A stretch of DNA of 64,000 nucleotides from Numida meleagris (GCF_002078875.1 NC_034410.1:98230384-98294383); one strand, 5' to 3'; positions 11,737 through 24,890 are shown, counted from the stretch's first letter. Numbers and translations: made by a program. The notes: a model not told the origin generated them from the letters alone.

Positions 11737-14700
11737 GAGAGTGTTGTAAGACTCTGTGAAGATGGCCAAAGCTATAAATATCAGTTTTCTGTAAAGATAT
11801 CAAAACTCTTTCCACTATCTCTTATTATTCTGGCTGTTTCTGGTACCTGATGCAAGCTGTGTTCATTAATTTCACAGATTAATCCAATAATAAATGTGTT
11901 CAAAATCTTCAGAGAAGGCCTATCAAATGTTACTGGTACTGCTATATCAAGAAAAGCTGTGGGATGTGGCTCTCTGAAGACCTGATGGTAGTTCCATAGA
12001 TGTCCATATGTCATCTTAGTGTTTGTCTTATTTCTATTAAAATAGTTCCACAGCCCAAGGTCCCCTTTCATTTTGATAAAATATAAGATCTATCACACCG
12101 ATAGAAACTCATCACCAATACTCTCAAAGGAGGTAACTTAATCTGGCTGTCCACTCCACTGATATAATTAGGAATGCACTTTGTCAGCCTTTGAGGCTTT
12201 AACTACAGCTGGCTGCGTTTGAGGCAGTCCCAGAAACCAATCTGTTCTTAGTAATACCATTGCCTTCACAGAATTACAGACATACTTTCAGCAGATATAC
12301 CCAACTAACTGCTGAATGATGATTTTCCACCCACTTATGTAGTAGTCAGTGTCTGTTTTAGCATAGCTGCAGCCCTGGATTAATGCCTTGAAATGAATCA
12401 GAAACCAAAGGCTGAATTGACAGCTCACGAATAAAGGTTATGAACCTTATTTACAGTGTTTGAATATGTCTCAATTCAGCCTGCAAACATCACCATACTC
12501 CTGATCCAGCAGATGAGATTTAATCAGAAGAGAGATTCTAATGGATAGTCAGATGCTGACTGGCCTATCTATTGTTTAAGACATAAAAGATATTTCAAGT
12601 CCTATTCCCTAGGAAAGCGAGATCATTGCTCTCCATACAGGTTGGCTAAATTAGGAAAAAAAAATATAACCTAATAAAAATTATAAATCTTTTTAAAATA
12701 TATTCATCAGTAGTAGTTCTGGCTTCCTGCTGTACCCTTGACTCTTCTGCTGGAGTATGTACAGATTAAGATGATGACTTTTTGATACCTTCACAGGATT
12801 GCCATTAAGCTTTGCTTAGTGGATATCACTTGCTTTTTTCTTGTGTTTTGCTGTGGTAGGAATCTGATTTGCACAAGAGAATGAGATATTATGTTATGGT
12901 TTGAGTAAGTTAGATAAAGTTTCCCCTCCAGTCTGCAAAATATTTGAGAAAAATGCAGCGGTGTTTTTCACCTATTTACTTTAAGCATTTAGCTCTGAAA
13001 ATAGCCAGCCTAACCTATTAATCAGCACACTGGCCTGTTCAGAAAAACATACCCTATTTTTCTTATCAGTCCTGAAGCATTAGTCTAAACACTCTGAATT
13101 CCAGCCCCTAGTGCTGTGCCAGGAGCTGGAGAAGGGGTCAGAAGCCGTACAGTTGTGGCAGTGCAGTGCTACACCCGTCCACTGTCTTGGGCACAAAGCT
13201 GTGCTAATGCAGATAGTCCCTGGATAGAGGCAAAAAAGGCTGGGTTTGCTTGCAGACACCTCATAAAAAGATGTCCCAAATTCCTATGGTGTAATTATTA
13301 TGTGGTAATTCACTAAGTCTATGGATTTATTGCCTTGCTAATAAATCGTATGATGTCAGGCAACTTTTTGACTTTTTCAATGTTTTCATGTTTCCTTTTT
13401 GCGTGTAATACAGATTTTCAATATCAGAATGCAGGCATCATATCTGGGCCTTATGTACCCAGAGAACACAAATTTAAATGTCCTGAGAGCAATATCTGAG
13501 AGCAAACAGAAATAACTGTGAATTCAATCAAAACCAATATGCCTCCTTCTTGCTTCAGTAAGTCTCTATTTAAGTAGGAGAAGTTAAACCCTGAAAAGCA
13601 AAATTTACTGTATCTTCTAGAATTCTTGATTTCATTAACACTTTCAATTATAGGCATTCTCATTACCCATGTGAATATCATACCCCTTGTTTGAATCTGA
13701 AAAGAGAAAATAGGCCTTGAAGGATATCCTGTGACAATGTACACCCCATATGTGACTCATTGCTGCATGGCATGTAACAATAATTAACTGCAGATTTACT
13801 TGTGCTCAGTATAGACTGAGGCAGACTGGTTTGGTTTGCATGGTCTTACTGAATTTCTGAGAGTGGCAGAGTTAACTTCAGTCCTGGCTTAGCTAAACCT
13901 TAAAAACAAAAAAAAATCCTAACTAAAAAAAGCTAGAAGAGCTGGAGTAAATTAAGGCTGCAACGCATCTTGACCACAAGAAACAGCTGCAGAGTCAATG
14001 TCCCTCCCAAAATTCTGTGGTGTACTTCCTAAATACAGAACATGAAGTTTTTGGATGCTGAAGAAGGCTTTTCAGAAAGAGACATAGTAGTTTCATTTGT
14101 TTGTTTATTTTTAATTTCCACTCTTTGTCAGAGGCAACAGATGGCTTGAGGAAATACAACTGAAGAGGACTCAAGTTAGTTTTTGTCTTGTGGTCGATAT
14201 AGTTCTAATGCTTGCTGTATATTTTGTAAATTGCCAATGATGCATGGATAGCCTAAATTTTCATGCTCCTTATATAGACTTGTGAATACTGTACACACGT
14301 AAGTAAGTATAAATTAACACTTTCAAAAACCTCAGGTTTTCAGTAATGTTATCATTAAAATCACATTGTTTAACTGCTTTTGCTAATTGAGAGAGAGGAG
14401 GGAAGAAAGCAAGCAAGCAAGGCAGCAGTAAAGGATTGCTGTGATCATCAGGGACAGTGGAGAAACACATCCTCTGAGTGAAAGCTGCCTTACACAAGGT
14501 GGGTGTGATTGTTCCAGCAGGAGACTAAAGACTGCCACATATTTAAAAGTACTCTCTCCTGTCCTTGGCCAGCTGTCCTGCCTTCCTTCTGCCTACCCTC
14601 TCTCTCCAAAAGTAAAAATTTTCAACGTGAAATCCTGCTGCTGTCTGAGTACAAAGGCTTCCCTTGTCTCTGTTTATCAGGATAAGCTTGGTGTTTTCAT

Positions 14701-17700
14701 TTCACTTCCTTGCACATGCATGATCTGGGCACCATCTGGCCTAGAAATGGCCAAGGACAGCCAAACCTGCAAAACACCTTCAGGGAATGCCCTAAGCTCC
14801 CTTGCTTCATGTTTCACCTGTAGCTACTGCACAGATTTTACATTTACCTCCATTATATTCAGGCAAATGTTTAGAACTCAAGTTTTCAATATATTTCAGT
14901 AACAGATGGAAGTATTAAAAAAAAAGACAGACCTAGACACCATTATTTTTTAAATATCTTTAAATAGACTTCATCTTGTCTTCTTTTGCAAGAATACTAT
15001 TAAATAAGAAGTCAGCCTGAGCTAACAGAAGAAGTAGCATAATCAGATCAGCCACTGTCTGTAAGCAAAATTATTGACAATAAATACGAGTTCTGTTGGC
15101 TTGGTCCCCTTTGCAGTGAATTCAAAGATAAAACTTCCATTGACTGTACATTTCCTTAGTACATATTAACTAAGTCACTGGGTATAAACATAGCTTTTAT
15201 CCCAAGTTAAATTTCACAGTAGGATTTATTTTCAACCTTTTATTAGAGGAGAATAAAAAATCCGGATCATTTCAAGTTAAGAGTGAATGCTACAACTATC
15301 CAGCTCTTGCTCTCATACAAAGTTAACAAAGGATCTGACATTCTCACTCTTAAATTCCCTCTTCACCACTAGGTATGATCATCACTGGGATAGAAAATAA
15401 GCCTGGATGATATTTTGTTCTAAGCTTTTATTAGCCAGAGGAAGAAAATCTGATGGAGAGGAGGCTCTCCATCACCTCCACTACAGTTTGCACAGACTAA
15501 ACCAGTGTTTGGGTAACTGCAGATTCACTGATTTGCATCACTTAGTAAGAAACATAGTACTTAGCCAAATTCAGTCCTTGCAGGAATTTGTTATTCCTTC
15601 TCCAAATCTGTCAATTGGAATGCTAGTATTTTTCCAATTAGCTGCAGTAATATACAAGGACTTACAGCTTCTTCCATCTGTGGTGGCAAACTGTGAGAAT
15701 GACCTGCTGACTGATGTCCTGAGGCTGGGCCCACAGATGTTGGAAACACAGTTCCCCAGCTTGCCTCTTGCTCTGTTCGTCTTTCATCTGGTAAATGATG
15801 TCAACACAGTTGGACTTCAGCATCCAATGTAATTTTTCAATATACACTCCCTTCTGTCTCTTTGCACTGGCAGGGCTATTCTACCCTCCACAGAAAGATT
15901 TATCGTCATTACTTTGCTCATTATATGCTCAGAGCAATTCCTGCAGTAAGAGATGTTATAAATGGCTTGTCTAGAGCTCAGGTGGAAATGCAGTAATGAC
16001 AAGGAGAGACTTCTGTCTCTCCTTTGCTCTGCCTTTTTCTGTTTAAACCTCCAGTGTATGTCCATCCTACACTGGATGATTTCACACATCTGAAAATCCC
16101 ACAGGCTCACAGTAGCCGAACGTTACACATAGCATCCTAAATAAGAAAACAGCCGCTTTCGTACAAACAAGCTGATAATGGGCTCTCTGCTCCAGTGTTT
16201 GTTCCGCTCTCTTTCCTCAGAGACCAGAGGCTCTGGCGGCGTCTGGAAAGTTAACAGATACAGGCAGGGGAGGAAGAAATGAATTACAGAGCTGAGGGTT
16301 CCTTCACAGAGCATCAGTCTTTCCCTGCATTAATTACAAGGGATGCCAACTCAAGCACTTATGCTGACCTCAGCTAAAGCAGTCCTTCAGGGTAATGGGG
16401 GCTCTTTTTCAAACAACCTATCTTAAATCATTTCAGCTTTCGACTTCAAAATCACCACCTTTAATGTCATTTGGAAACCCTTGGCTGTATGTCTCTGGTG
16501 GGACTTGGGGGTCAACTGTAAATGGTCCCACAACACAGCGTCCTTTGGTAGAGGTTTCTTTTCTCACTCCTTTTCTGTGCACGCAAGAGGAGAATCAGAT
16601 TCTTCTCCACCTTTCCCTTTCTCCTGCCTTCCTTTCACTCCTTTTTTTCTCTTTTTGTCTCTCTCTTCAGAGTCTCTGGCAAACATAGGCGGACATGGAG
16701 GACCACAATGAGGACTGTTGCCACAGGGAGAGAAAGAAGGAGGCCAGCAAAGGGGCCAACAACCTAAAGAAGATGCCTGGCTTCAGTCATCGCCTTGAGA
16801 CATGACCCTGACCACTCTTCTCCTGGTTCTTTCAGCCCCCCCCCCACAGTGTTATCTGAAGCCTGCACAGAGCACAGTCCCTCCCCAGCAGCAGATGCAC
16901 TGCCTGCCAGCTGGAGCAAAGCACCACGGAGTGGCTTCTAGTGCTGTGGTTTGCCAAATCCAGGATGTTAACTTGATCACTTGCTATGGATACTCAGCAC
17001 TATTTCAGGATGTGTTTCTATATTTGTACAGTGCTAACCAGATGCTTTTCAGATTCTGTCCTAACTAGGACTTCTACTAGTATTCCATAACTCTGTCTTG
17101 CAGTTTTCTGTGCATTTAACACAGACTTATTTTGATCTCCTGTGTGAAAGATCTACTTTGCAGCTCTTGACTCCTGGCTGTTTGCTGTGCCAGTGCTGTC
17201 AGTGTGCCAGATGCAATCTGAAGATGTCTGAGTAGGGCACGTGGGGCTCTCGGGTCTTATGCTTTTTGCAGGCAGCTCCAGCCCTGCAAAAATCAGAGAT
17301 AAGTGACTTAGAAATGAATGGGGCAGCTGGCTAAATGCTCAGCCAAACAAAATGATCAAAGGACAGTGCCAGATGTTTCCCATCAGCTCTGCATATGGAG
17401 GTACCAGGGAGAGCAGCAGGAGCACCAAACTAAAAAGTAACCAGAGAAGCCAACTCTAGTTTCAACCATAACATGAGGAACGGGCTATAAATACTACATT
17501 CCTCAGTGAGGCTCCCAGAGGACATTCTGTAGGTATTTCAGAAAACCTACAGGAAAAGTGTGTCTACTATTGTCTGACTTATTTATACGCATCCTCCCAC
17601 TAAATGTTTCATTAAGAATTATCATTCCTGACATCTATACAAAGTATAGTATTAAAACCATATTTTAGGAAGCTGCTGAAAATTATAAAAAGTCTTCATT

Positions 17701-17768
17701 TTTCCACAAAACACACATCTCGCGCAGCCTGTGCCAGTACAAATTTTCCTAGACTACTGTTATGCAGG
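11737..17768. other. Non-coding DNA with long chance open frames
   Basis: Two of the longer open stretches of the window fall here: 14441-14902 (153 codons, plus) and 15407-15832 (141 codons, plus). Neither contains a domain I recognise, and neither has a splice or promoter context that supports it. A pyrimidine-rich run at about 16601-16672 ends in CTCTTCAG and would make a reasonable splice acceptor, but the sequence after it stops quickly (CAAACATAG). An (AAGC)3 run lies near 14409. Confidence 0.45.
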
Positions 17769-17784
17769 TTTTTTTTTTTTTTTT
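17769..17784. repeat. Poly(T) tract, 16 bases
   Basis: A run of 16 T residues. Other homopolymer runs of 11-14 bases occur at 25833-25843, 25922-25935, 27790-27800, 31711-31722, 54959-54972 (T) and 57386-57397 (A). They are likely length-variable and are not clearly joined to a retroposon. Confidence 0.85.
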
Positions 17785-20700
17785 ACCACTTTTAGTACAT
17801 TTTAAATTTTAATTTTGTTGGTTTTGAGGCCAAGTTGCTGCAAGAGGCCCAAGCCATTTCAATATTTACTGTAGAAAAGGGGCCAGCTTTTTATTTTTGT
17901 CTTCTGGGGAAGTTTATGGTAGAGTGAGATAAACATCCAAAATAGTTAAGGTTGTTTATCCTGCATCACTTAGAAGACATTCTTGACATCACTTGTATAC
18001 AGCTGAGCAGGGGAGCTGCTCAATCAGCCTGACAGAAATTAAACCCAGATCTCCCAGCCTCAGGGCATACAGACCTTACTACAGTGTGATAAATTCTACT
18101 CCTGTTGGGATGAAACCTGAACTGCTCTTTCAGTTCCTCTTGTCACAAGCCAAATTTTTGTGCATAAGGGCTTCTCTTCTAGCTTTATTCCTTTCAGAAA
18201 TACATTCATTATTTCAGGGCACTTTAACTCACCCTGACATCTCTGTAGCATCTTAAAGCTAGCAAGAGGGGGATGAACATTGCAGAAGGATCCGGTGCCA
18301 TGCTCGTCCAGTAATGTAATGACTTTGCTATTGGCCCCAAGTCTGCAAGTCCTAGAGAGCAGAGCAGGGACCCTTGAAGCTGTCAGCAAGCAATTCGAGG
18401 TGACACAGAAACTTCAGAAATTTTTCCTGTTCTTATTTGAGTCTCCAGTTTAGTGACGTCTGCTCAAAAGCCACCCTGTGCAGCAGGAGGAAGGCATGCT
18501 GAACATAAAGAGATTGGACAGGAACTTCCTAGAAACAACTGCTAGTGCCAGACTTTCCCTTGACTAGAAGAAAAGCTAAGCAGAGCTCCTGGCTGCATTG
18601 CTCAGTGGTGCTGAAATCCACTTTGTCCTTTACCTGTTTAGCAAGTGCAAACATTTGATAGTACATATACAGTCTCTTTGAATGATTATTTATTATAAAT
18701 ATGTTTATTCTATGCATAAACAGGTTTAAATCTGATCTAAACCTATTCTGCAGGAATAAAGCCTGTTAACAGTGTGCCTTTTCTTTCCTCTGATTCTGAT
18801 TTCATGCATATCCAAGCTTAAGCCACTCATTGCAATAGAAATATTTGTGATTTGCAGTGCGGGATGAATTCTTTGCTGGTAGATATGCTAGTAACAAATG
18901 GGCTGAGGAACTCACTAACTCTCATATTTGAGTCAAGAAAAGCTAGAGCATGACTCACTCAGGAATGCTTTGTACTACCCTAATTGCATAATTACCTTAG
19001 AGGGCTCACTGGCCATTTGGCATAGAGGTCATTCCTGTTTCCTCTGAGCACAGGAATAACTCCTCCTAGCTTCTCACTTCTAGCAAGCAGGACAAAAAGA
19101 GATGTGACAAAGACATATGGCTATGGCACCACTTCTCCTCTCTATAACTCAGGCGCAGTATTTGTGCACAGCTACTAAGTCCTTCATTCTTTGAAGTGAG
19201 GTTGGAAAAATGACCAGTGCTAAACATAAAGAAACACTTTCACCTTTACATTGGGACAGTGTCTGTAATGAAAGGGGTAGTGTGATATTCTGAAGTATTT
19301 GGTACTGATACTTGCGGCATCGGAGTTCTAACAACGGGGATTAAAAACAAGTGAGGAGGATGTCACAAGCACAGGAGCCTTCCGCACTGTATTCATATTC
19401 TGTAGAATTAGACTAACTGCTAATAGTGAAAGAAAACAGAGATTGCTCTATATCTAGTTCTCAAAAGCAATAATTAAAAAAAGAGATATGAATAATATGA
19501 ATGTGCAATGACAATTGCAATCATGTAAAGCAGTTGACAATAAAAGTGATGGGACCAAAATGTTCCATGAGAAAAGTGGGGAAATGAACTTGCTATTTGC
19601 ATAAACAGAATGAAAGAAAGATTTTGATGGAGAATTCTCCTGGACATCTGACAATGTCAGCAGTGCTATTTTCAGCGCTTATCCCATTTGTGGAACTGGT
19701 GAAGCAAGTCTGTGGGTGGAAAATAAAGGACTACAGAAATTAATGATATAGATAGCTGAGGAGGAGATATTTAAATATCACTATAGATATTTAAATATAG
19801 CTAGTTGGTCCCCCAACTCTCTCTCATTCTGGAGAATGGATGGAATTGGTGGTGTCTTTTCTTAACCCTCTTATTAATATTACAAAACACTAAATTCGCA
19901 AGCTAGAATTCTCCCTTTGCAGATCAGTAACAGTATCACCGTGTAGTCACGTTTTCATTCTTCTCTCCTATTTGGTACACCTGTGAAGTTACTAACCATC
20001 TTTCTTTGCATAGTGGTGTATCTTCCACTCCTAGTAACTCAAGCACATCTTCTCCTCTCCTCATTACAGTCCACCATTGATATCACTTAATATATAACTG
20101 GGCAAACACGTTCCCCTTCCACTGGGTTTATGAATGGTTTACCTGTGGTTGCTATATTTTGTGTTGATGCTAATGCTGCACAGGTATGTTTTGACATGCA
20201 CACAGAACGTCTGCCTGATTGGCCCTCCAAGAATTGCTGATGAATGTGAAGCCAAGTGGTCTGACGTATTGTTACTTTATTAGTGTAAACTTTGGCATCC
20301 ATGGGCTTCTCAGCTGCATACTTGGGTTGGCATGAATATTTAAGATCACTGATTTATTTTGAGGTTCATGATAGGTACCTAAATATTTCCTTCTTTTTTT
20401 TTATCAGGCCTTCTTTAAATAGCAGGAAGCAGAACAGTTTAATGGCGACAGAGGCTGCATTAGCTTCCCCTACTGTGAGAAACCTCTGCTTAGAGAGTTC
20501 CCAAAGTGAAAGTGTTTGCAAGAGAAAACATAACTGGAAGAGTCTCACATCAAAGCCTGGGCCTGGTAAGTAGAGTTGTTCTTCTGATATGAGTGGAACA
20601 TCACTCCAAAGCTAGAGATATGTTTTGGGGAGATGAAAGATCCTGATTCGTAAACTGAGAAAGAACTGATGTGCAGTTTATCATATAAAAGGCTAAAATC

Positions 20701-22299
20701 CAAGGCTGATTTTGCTCTTACGGATGTGTATCTGAAGAATAGACTTCATTAGAGCTACATCCAACTAAAACCAACACAATTCAGAGGAAAGCCAGGCTTT
20801 GGGTCCTAACTGTTTTTGTTATCAAACAAAAAATAGACAACACCTCTGTTTGCTGCATGCTTTTTCAAATCATTCTGCTGGAGCTGAGGAACCGCACGCT
20901 GCAGTTTGAGTGGCTGCCCTGGGGATCAAGGAGCAGAGTCTATAGAAAATCTTCTTGCATTAGGATGGCAGCAGGGGAAACTATACAGAAAATGCAGTCC
21001 AGGAAACTTCTTTGAAGATGAAGTAGGGATTAAATGAGAGCCCATTTTACCATTTGCTAAAATACTCAGTGCATTTGCCTTCATGGACTCTGCATTCCAG
21101 AGGACTGCATGCTGGGTTAATAAAATCCCTCTCCTGAACAGCCTTTGGAAACTCAGATGGTCACCGACTGCCCATATGGCAGAATTTGGCTATTGCTGTT
21201 AGACAGCTGCAGGAAGTCGAAGACAAGAAAGAGGGGACAGCACCAAAATCTTATGAACATGCACATATACAGAGAGACATACAGCTTTGCCTTACGGCAG
21301 GAGGTTCCAAAATATGTTTCTCATCAAAATGCCAGGATCCTCCTTTCTTTCTTTCAGGAACAACAATTTGCACTTCTGCTTTTCTTAGGTGATACATATG
21401 TGATTTAAATTCTCATACATTCTGGGCTTAAGTTTCAAGGGTATTCTAAAACAATGAGCACACCTACCAGAAACACTGCAAAACACCACATTTCCATTGC
21501 TCACAGACTTAAAGAGAGGCTCAGTTTAGCATTCTTCCTTGGGGAAGAAATGACATGTTCCCCACTAACTCAATGCCAAACCACTGCTCTCTGATTTGAG
21601 TAACAAATGCCATTCTGTCTGCTTCTAAAAGCCCAGACTGTTTCTTTTCTTAACATGAAATTGTGTGTTTTGGTACTGCTCTCAACAACAGTTTAACAGA
21701 ACAAAGGAGTTATCTTTATGAGACAGACAGGGAAATACACAAAGAACAGGAAGATGCAGCTAACCTAAATAATGACAATGAAAATAAAATAACCATCAGG
21801 CTATAAATAAACAATACGAAGTAAATATCATTATTTTTATTAACAGGAGACACAAACTTAATTCCTGGAGACAACTACATCTATTTTTTTCTGAGAATTT
21901 AGTTCTGGTTTCTTTTAGTTTTGACACAGACTAAAGTTTTCTACTTTGTTCAGTTTTTACAGTATGAATTTCCACATCACTTCTACTGAGCAAACTGCAC
22001 AGAACAACTACTTATGTTTAGGAGAAAGGTCAGATCTGGGGCAATAAAGTTGCCCAAACTGTTACATGTGCAAATGCGTGCACTCATACAGAGGAGGGAA
22101 GCATACATACACACAACTGTGTTAATTAAGACAATACTTAGTTTCCTGCATCATAAAGGAGTTTTCTTATTTAGACCAGATCTCTAACAATGCAATCTCC
22201 CATTGTATGTATGGGGGTGTGCAAAGAAGCAACTGCAGCCCACATAAAGGCAAGAACTGTAGCTGGTGAGTGAACGAGGAAGGAATCAAATAATCACCT
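17785..22299. other. Non-coding DNA with a duplicated palindrome at 19.77 kb
   Basis: No gene or transposon is recognised. The notable item is a pair of AGATATTTAAATAT blocks at about 19764-19800, described separately. Open frames are all under 95 codons and have no domain character. This stretch lies 3' of the putative minus-strand first exon at 22.66-22.79 kb, so it may be part of that gene's first intron. Confidence 0.5.
19764..19800. repeat. Twin AT-rich palindromes
   Basis: GATATTTAAATATC occurs as a perfect palindrome, followed after a few bases by a second AGATATTTAAATAT copy. The pair gives a 37-bp AT-rich block able to form small cruciforms. Confidence 0.7.
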
Positions 22300-22659
22300 A
22301 AGCCAAACCAGGATCAATTTTCTGGGATCCAGCCTCAGTCACTGCAGCCTCCTGGTTTTCCGAAAGAACCTGAACAGATGCCTGGTCCACGTGCCAATCT
22401 TGCTGGGATTCCCAGGCGGGAAACTTGCTCAATCTGTCACTTCCACAGTTTAAAGCAAGCACTTGAATTTTCCACTCCCAGCCATGACCAGCAGTGCTGG
22501 GCTGAATCACTTCCCCGGCTGGAGGCGAGCAACGTGCGAAGTGCCAACCAAGTGGCCAAGCAGCGCTCTTAGGCTGCCTCAGCGCACAACCAGCAGAGCC
22601 TGCGGCCCACCCGGGCACCACGTCAGGCCACTGCACTGCTCCCGACCCTCGGCCTTTAC

Positions 22660-22790
22660 CTGCTGCCAGGCGAGCGGCTAGAGGGGATGTCCTGCACGAA
22701 GCTCTGCTCCATACCCGGGATCCTGGCGGGGCTGTGGGGGTGGTAGGCTGTCAGGACCACGCTGCCCGAGTCCTTCATCTCCATGGTCAT
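22660..22790 (-). CDS. Candidate first coding exon of an unidentified gene (partial)
   Basis: On the minus strand an ATG in strong Kozak context (ACCATGG, at 22784-22782; another ATG lies two codons upstream at 22790) opens a frame of 41 codons plus two bases. It starts MEMKDSGSVVLTAYHPHSP and ends near SSRSPGS. The frame runs into a consensus splice donor, CAG|GTAAAG, with the exon ending at 22660. The peptide is polar, rich in Ser/Pro, and has no hydrophobic signal, so it resembles the cytoplasmic N-terminus of a membrane protein or the disordered start of a regulatory protein. An in-frame open stretch continues upstream to 22847, so the exon boundary on the 5' side is unknown. The CpG-rich setting supports a real first exon. 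I found no convincing second exon between 1 and 22.6 kb, so the rest of the gene is probably outside the window behind a long first intron. I could not identify the family. Confidence 0.5.
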
Positions 22791-22929
22791 AGGTACATCT
22801 CGGTGACAAAAGCGCCGTCGAGGGCTCCTGTCAGGAAAGCAGCGCACGCCCTGACCCCACTACTGCCTCTCACTGCTGTTTGCTGTCAGGAGAGTGGAGC
22901 AGCCTGGCCCAGCAGTCTCCCTGTCAGGA
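22748..22929. promoter_or_regulatory. Cluster of four CTGTCAGGA motifs
   Basis: The nonamer CTGTCAGGA occurs at 22748, 22828, 22883 and 22921. The copies at 22827-22840 and 22920-22933 share 14 bases (CCTGTCAGGAAAGC). The core CTGTCA is TGACAG on the other strand, which is the known binding core of TALE homeodomain factors (MEIS, PKNOX, TGIF). The first copy lies inside the coding part of the candidate exon, the others in its leader or promoter. The role is inferred. Confidence 0.45.
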
Positions 22930-23060
22930 AAGCTGAATTAGCATACATTCAAAAACACCGCCCACAAAACAACCCACAGGGAAGTTACTGCGTCCCTAGG
23001 AAACCAGAAACCTGAGATAATCCTAACATGGCTCTGTGCGACCGGAGTGGGGGGGAACCT

Positions 23061-24675
23061 CTTGCTTTGTTCCTTTTTGTTTCAGAACTCGTTTCTTAAT
23101 ATGCCTCGTGCTCCCAAATTAGGCACGGAGAAAGGAAGTTATTTGAGTGGTGAGTGCTACTCAAACATAAAACGAGGTTTACCAGCACAGGGACTGACAT
23201 TTAAACCACATACATGAGAGGCTCGGGAGCACTCTATTTAAATAATTATGAAAGTGTAACCTTGATTTCCTATGTGGCAGATCATTCCTGCAGCAGGGGA
23301 CTGCACTTATGTTCTCCTGAACAACAGTGGAGCTCTCATTTTGCCTGAATACTGCTGTGTGCGTAATTAGAAGGGCATCGGGAAATGAGAGAATCCGTTT
23401 TACAATAGCCTGTGTTCATCTGGAGCAAATCCATAAATAAATACACTCCAAGACTCTCGGTGTTTTTTTCAGGCTTACTTGTGATCTTTGAAATGATAAT
23501 TAATGATTTTGTTTGAAAGGAAAAAAAAAGCAAAAAAATCAGGGGGGAGGAATTAACACTCAGGAAGAACGGTGTAGAAACAATGAGGAAACTTACACAG
23601 CCCTTTATTTTCCCGTCTCACTTCTTTAATGTTTTTTTTTTCTTTTTTATTGTTTTGTTAAGAGAAGTCTGTTCCTGAAAAGTATTGTCCTGCTTACAAA
23701 ACTATGGGAAGGATGCTCCTAATTTTACTCTACAACTCTGCATACTGCTTCACAGCCAAAGTTCTTTGGGCAGCTTGTGAGGATGTGGATGAGACAACAG
23801 TTTCACAGCTGCTAATGGCATCCCCAGCACTCATACAGTGCAAAACACCAGTTGGGGTCCTCTTTCACATCCCCAAATGTGAAGGGGTGCACTGCCGAAG
23901 AGCTACCCAGATTCCAGTAGCAGTCTCTCCAGATGACAGGGTAAGGCAGTCTGATTTTGAGAGGCACAAAAATGATTCATCTCACCTCCACCTTCCCCAT
24001 GAGCTTCTTATCCTGCCTGGAGGAGCATGACCATTTCGGTAAAATACGCTGCCGCGACTCATGTAGGCAGTGCCCAAGTTAATTTTCAATTAGCCAGCAT
24101 AGGACACTGATAGCAGCACACTTGGCAGCATTTCTTGCCAGACTCACCCAGGAAGCATAAATATTTGAACATTCAGAGCCTCTAGGCTTGCTCTTGCTGC
24201 ACAGTTAATATGTCCTGGATTAAATACTATAAAGTCAGATTGCACAGCATAAAATCAAGGCTGCTTCTGTGGCAGCACAAAAGCCCTCTCAGAGCCTTTG
24301 GGTGGCCATATAAATGTGTTGAAGGAGAAGAATCTGAGCTAACTCTTGAAGTGTTGCCTACACCACCCATGGCATCACGACCATATCCTGAAGTACCACT
24401 ACTGAGGACTGCAGTGAAAGCACAAACCAGTGAAGAACTCATGGTGCTCCATGACTAGTGGGAGGGAGAGGGTCTGACGAAATTAGGATAGGTCTTCATG
24501 GGTTTGAACTCTGTGGAGCGCTGACTAAATGTCAGGATGCTGTTTTGCTGCTAAATGACTAGGGAGGCTGCTGGAATGTCGTTTTTCTCCTTTCTACAGT
24601 GGATATACGTTTCCTTCCTGGATAAAGAGGTGAGAATCCCACTTCTTGGATAGAAGGGGAATAAATGTTGCCTGA
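23061..24675. other. Non-coding DNA upstream of the candidate exon
   Basis: Apart from poly(T)-rich stretches near 23629-23650, I see no repeat. An open frame of 108 codons at 23704-24030 on the plus strand starts with a mildly hydrophobic segment but has no recognisable domain or promoter. I do not call it a gene. Confidence 0.45.
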
Positions 24676-24890
24676 ATCATGGAATCATAGAGTCATTAAG
24701 GTTAGAAAAGACCACTAAGATCATTTTTTCCAACCTTCAGCTCATCACCACCATGCCCCCTGTGTACTTCAGTGTCACATCTACATGCCTTTTGAACACC
24801 TCCAGGGATGGAGACTACACCACCTTCTTGGGCAGCCTGTTCCAATGCCTCACCACTCATTCAGAGAATAACCTTAATATCCAACCTAAA
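24676..24890 (-). mobile_element. CR1 LINE, 5'-truncated 3' end
   Basis: It begins on the left with the reverse-complement CR1 tail (atcatggaatcatagagtc), then the 'aaggttagaaaagaccactaagatcat' block and the 'cacctccagggatgg' and 'tgcctcaccac' blocks of the 3' untranslated and terminal coding region. About 215 bp are left. It is closely similar in structure to the copy at 3273-3540 but more diverged, with small deletions near its 5' end. Confidence 0.9.

Larger units (their letters stand above)
22300..23060 (-). promoter_or_regulatory. CpG-rich patch, putative promoter and leader
   Basis: In contrast to the AT-rich surroundings, this 0.76-kb block has many CpG dinucleotides, most densely at 22.50-22.85 kb. 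It overlaps the candidate first exon. Upstream of that exon on the minus strand, at about 22957-22962, lies a GC-box/KLF-type site (CACCGCCC read on the plus strand), and the stretch 23030-23060 is also GC-rich. No clear TATA box is seen, which fits a CpG-type promoter with transcription towards lower coordinates. The start site cannot be fixed from sequence. Confidence 0.5.

Noticed and set aside
14441..14902. 153-codon open frame, plus strand
   Set aside because: Composition is Ser/Thr/Cys-rich without any motif; it contains no splice or Kozak support and lies in otherwise featureless DNA.
15407..15832. 141-codon open frame, plus strand
   Set aside because: Leucine-rich but with no family I recognise and no supporting signals. 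Kept as a possible target for a protein search only.
22298..22636. 112-codon minus-strand frame just downstream of the candidate exon
   Set aside because: It starts beyond the splice donor at 22660 and has no acceptor or domain; open because of local GC content.
23704..24030. 108-codon plus-strand frame starting MGRMLLILLYNS
   Set aside because: A hydrophobic start alone is not evidence for a secreted protein; no conserved cysteine pattern, promoter or splice site.
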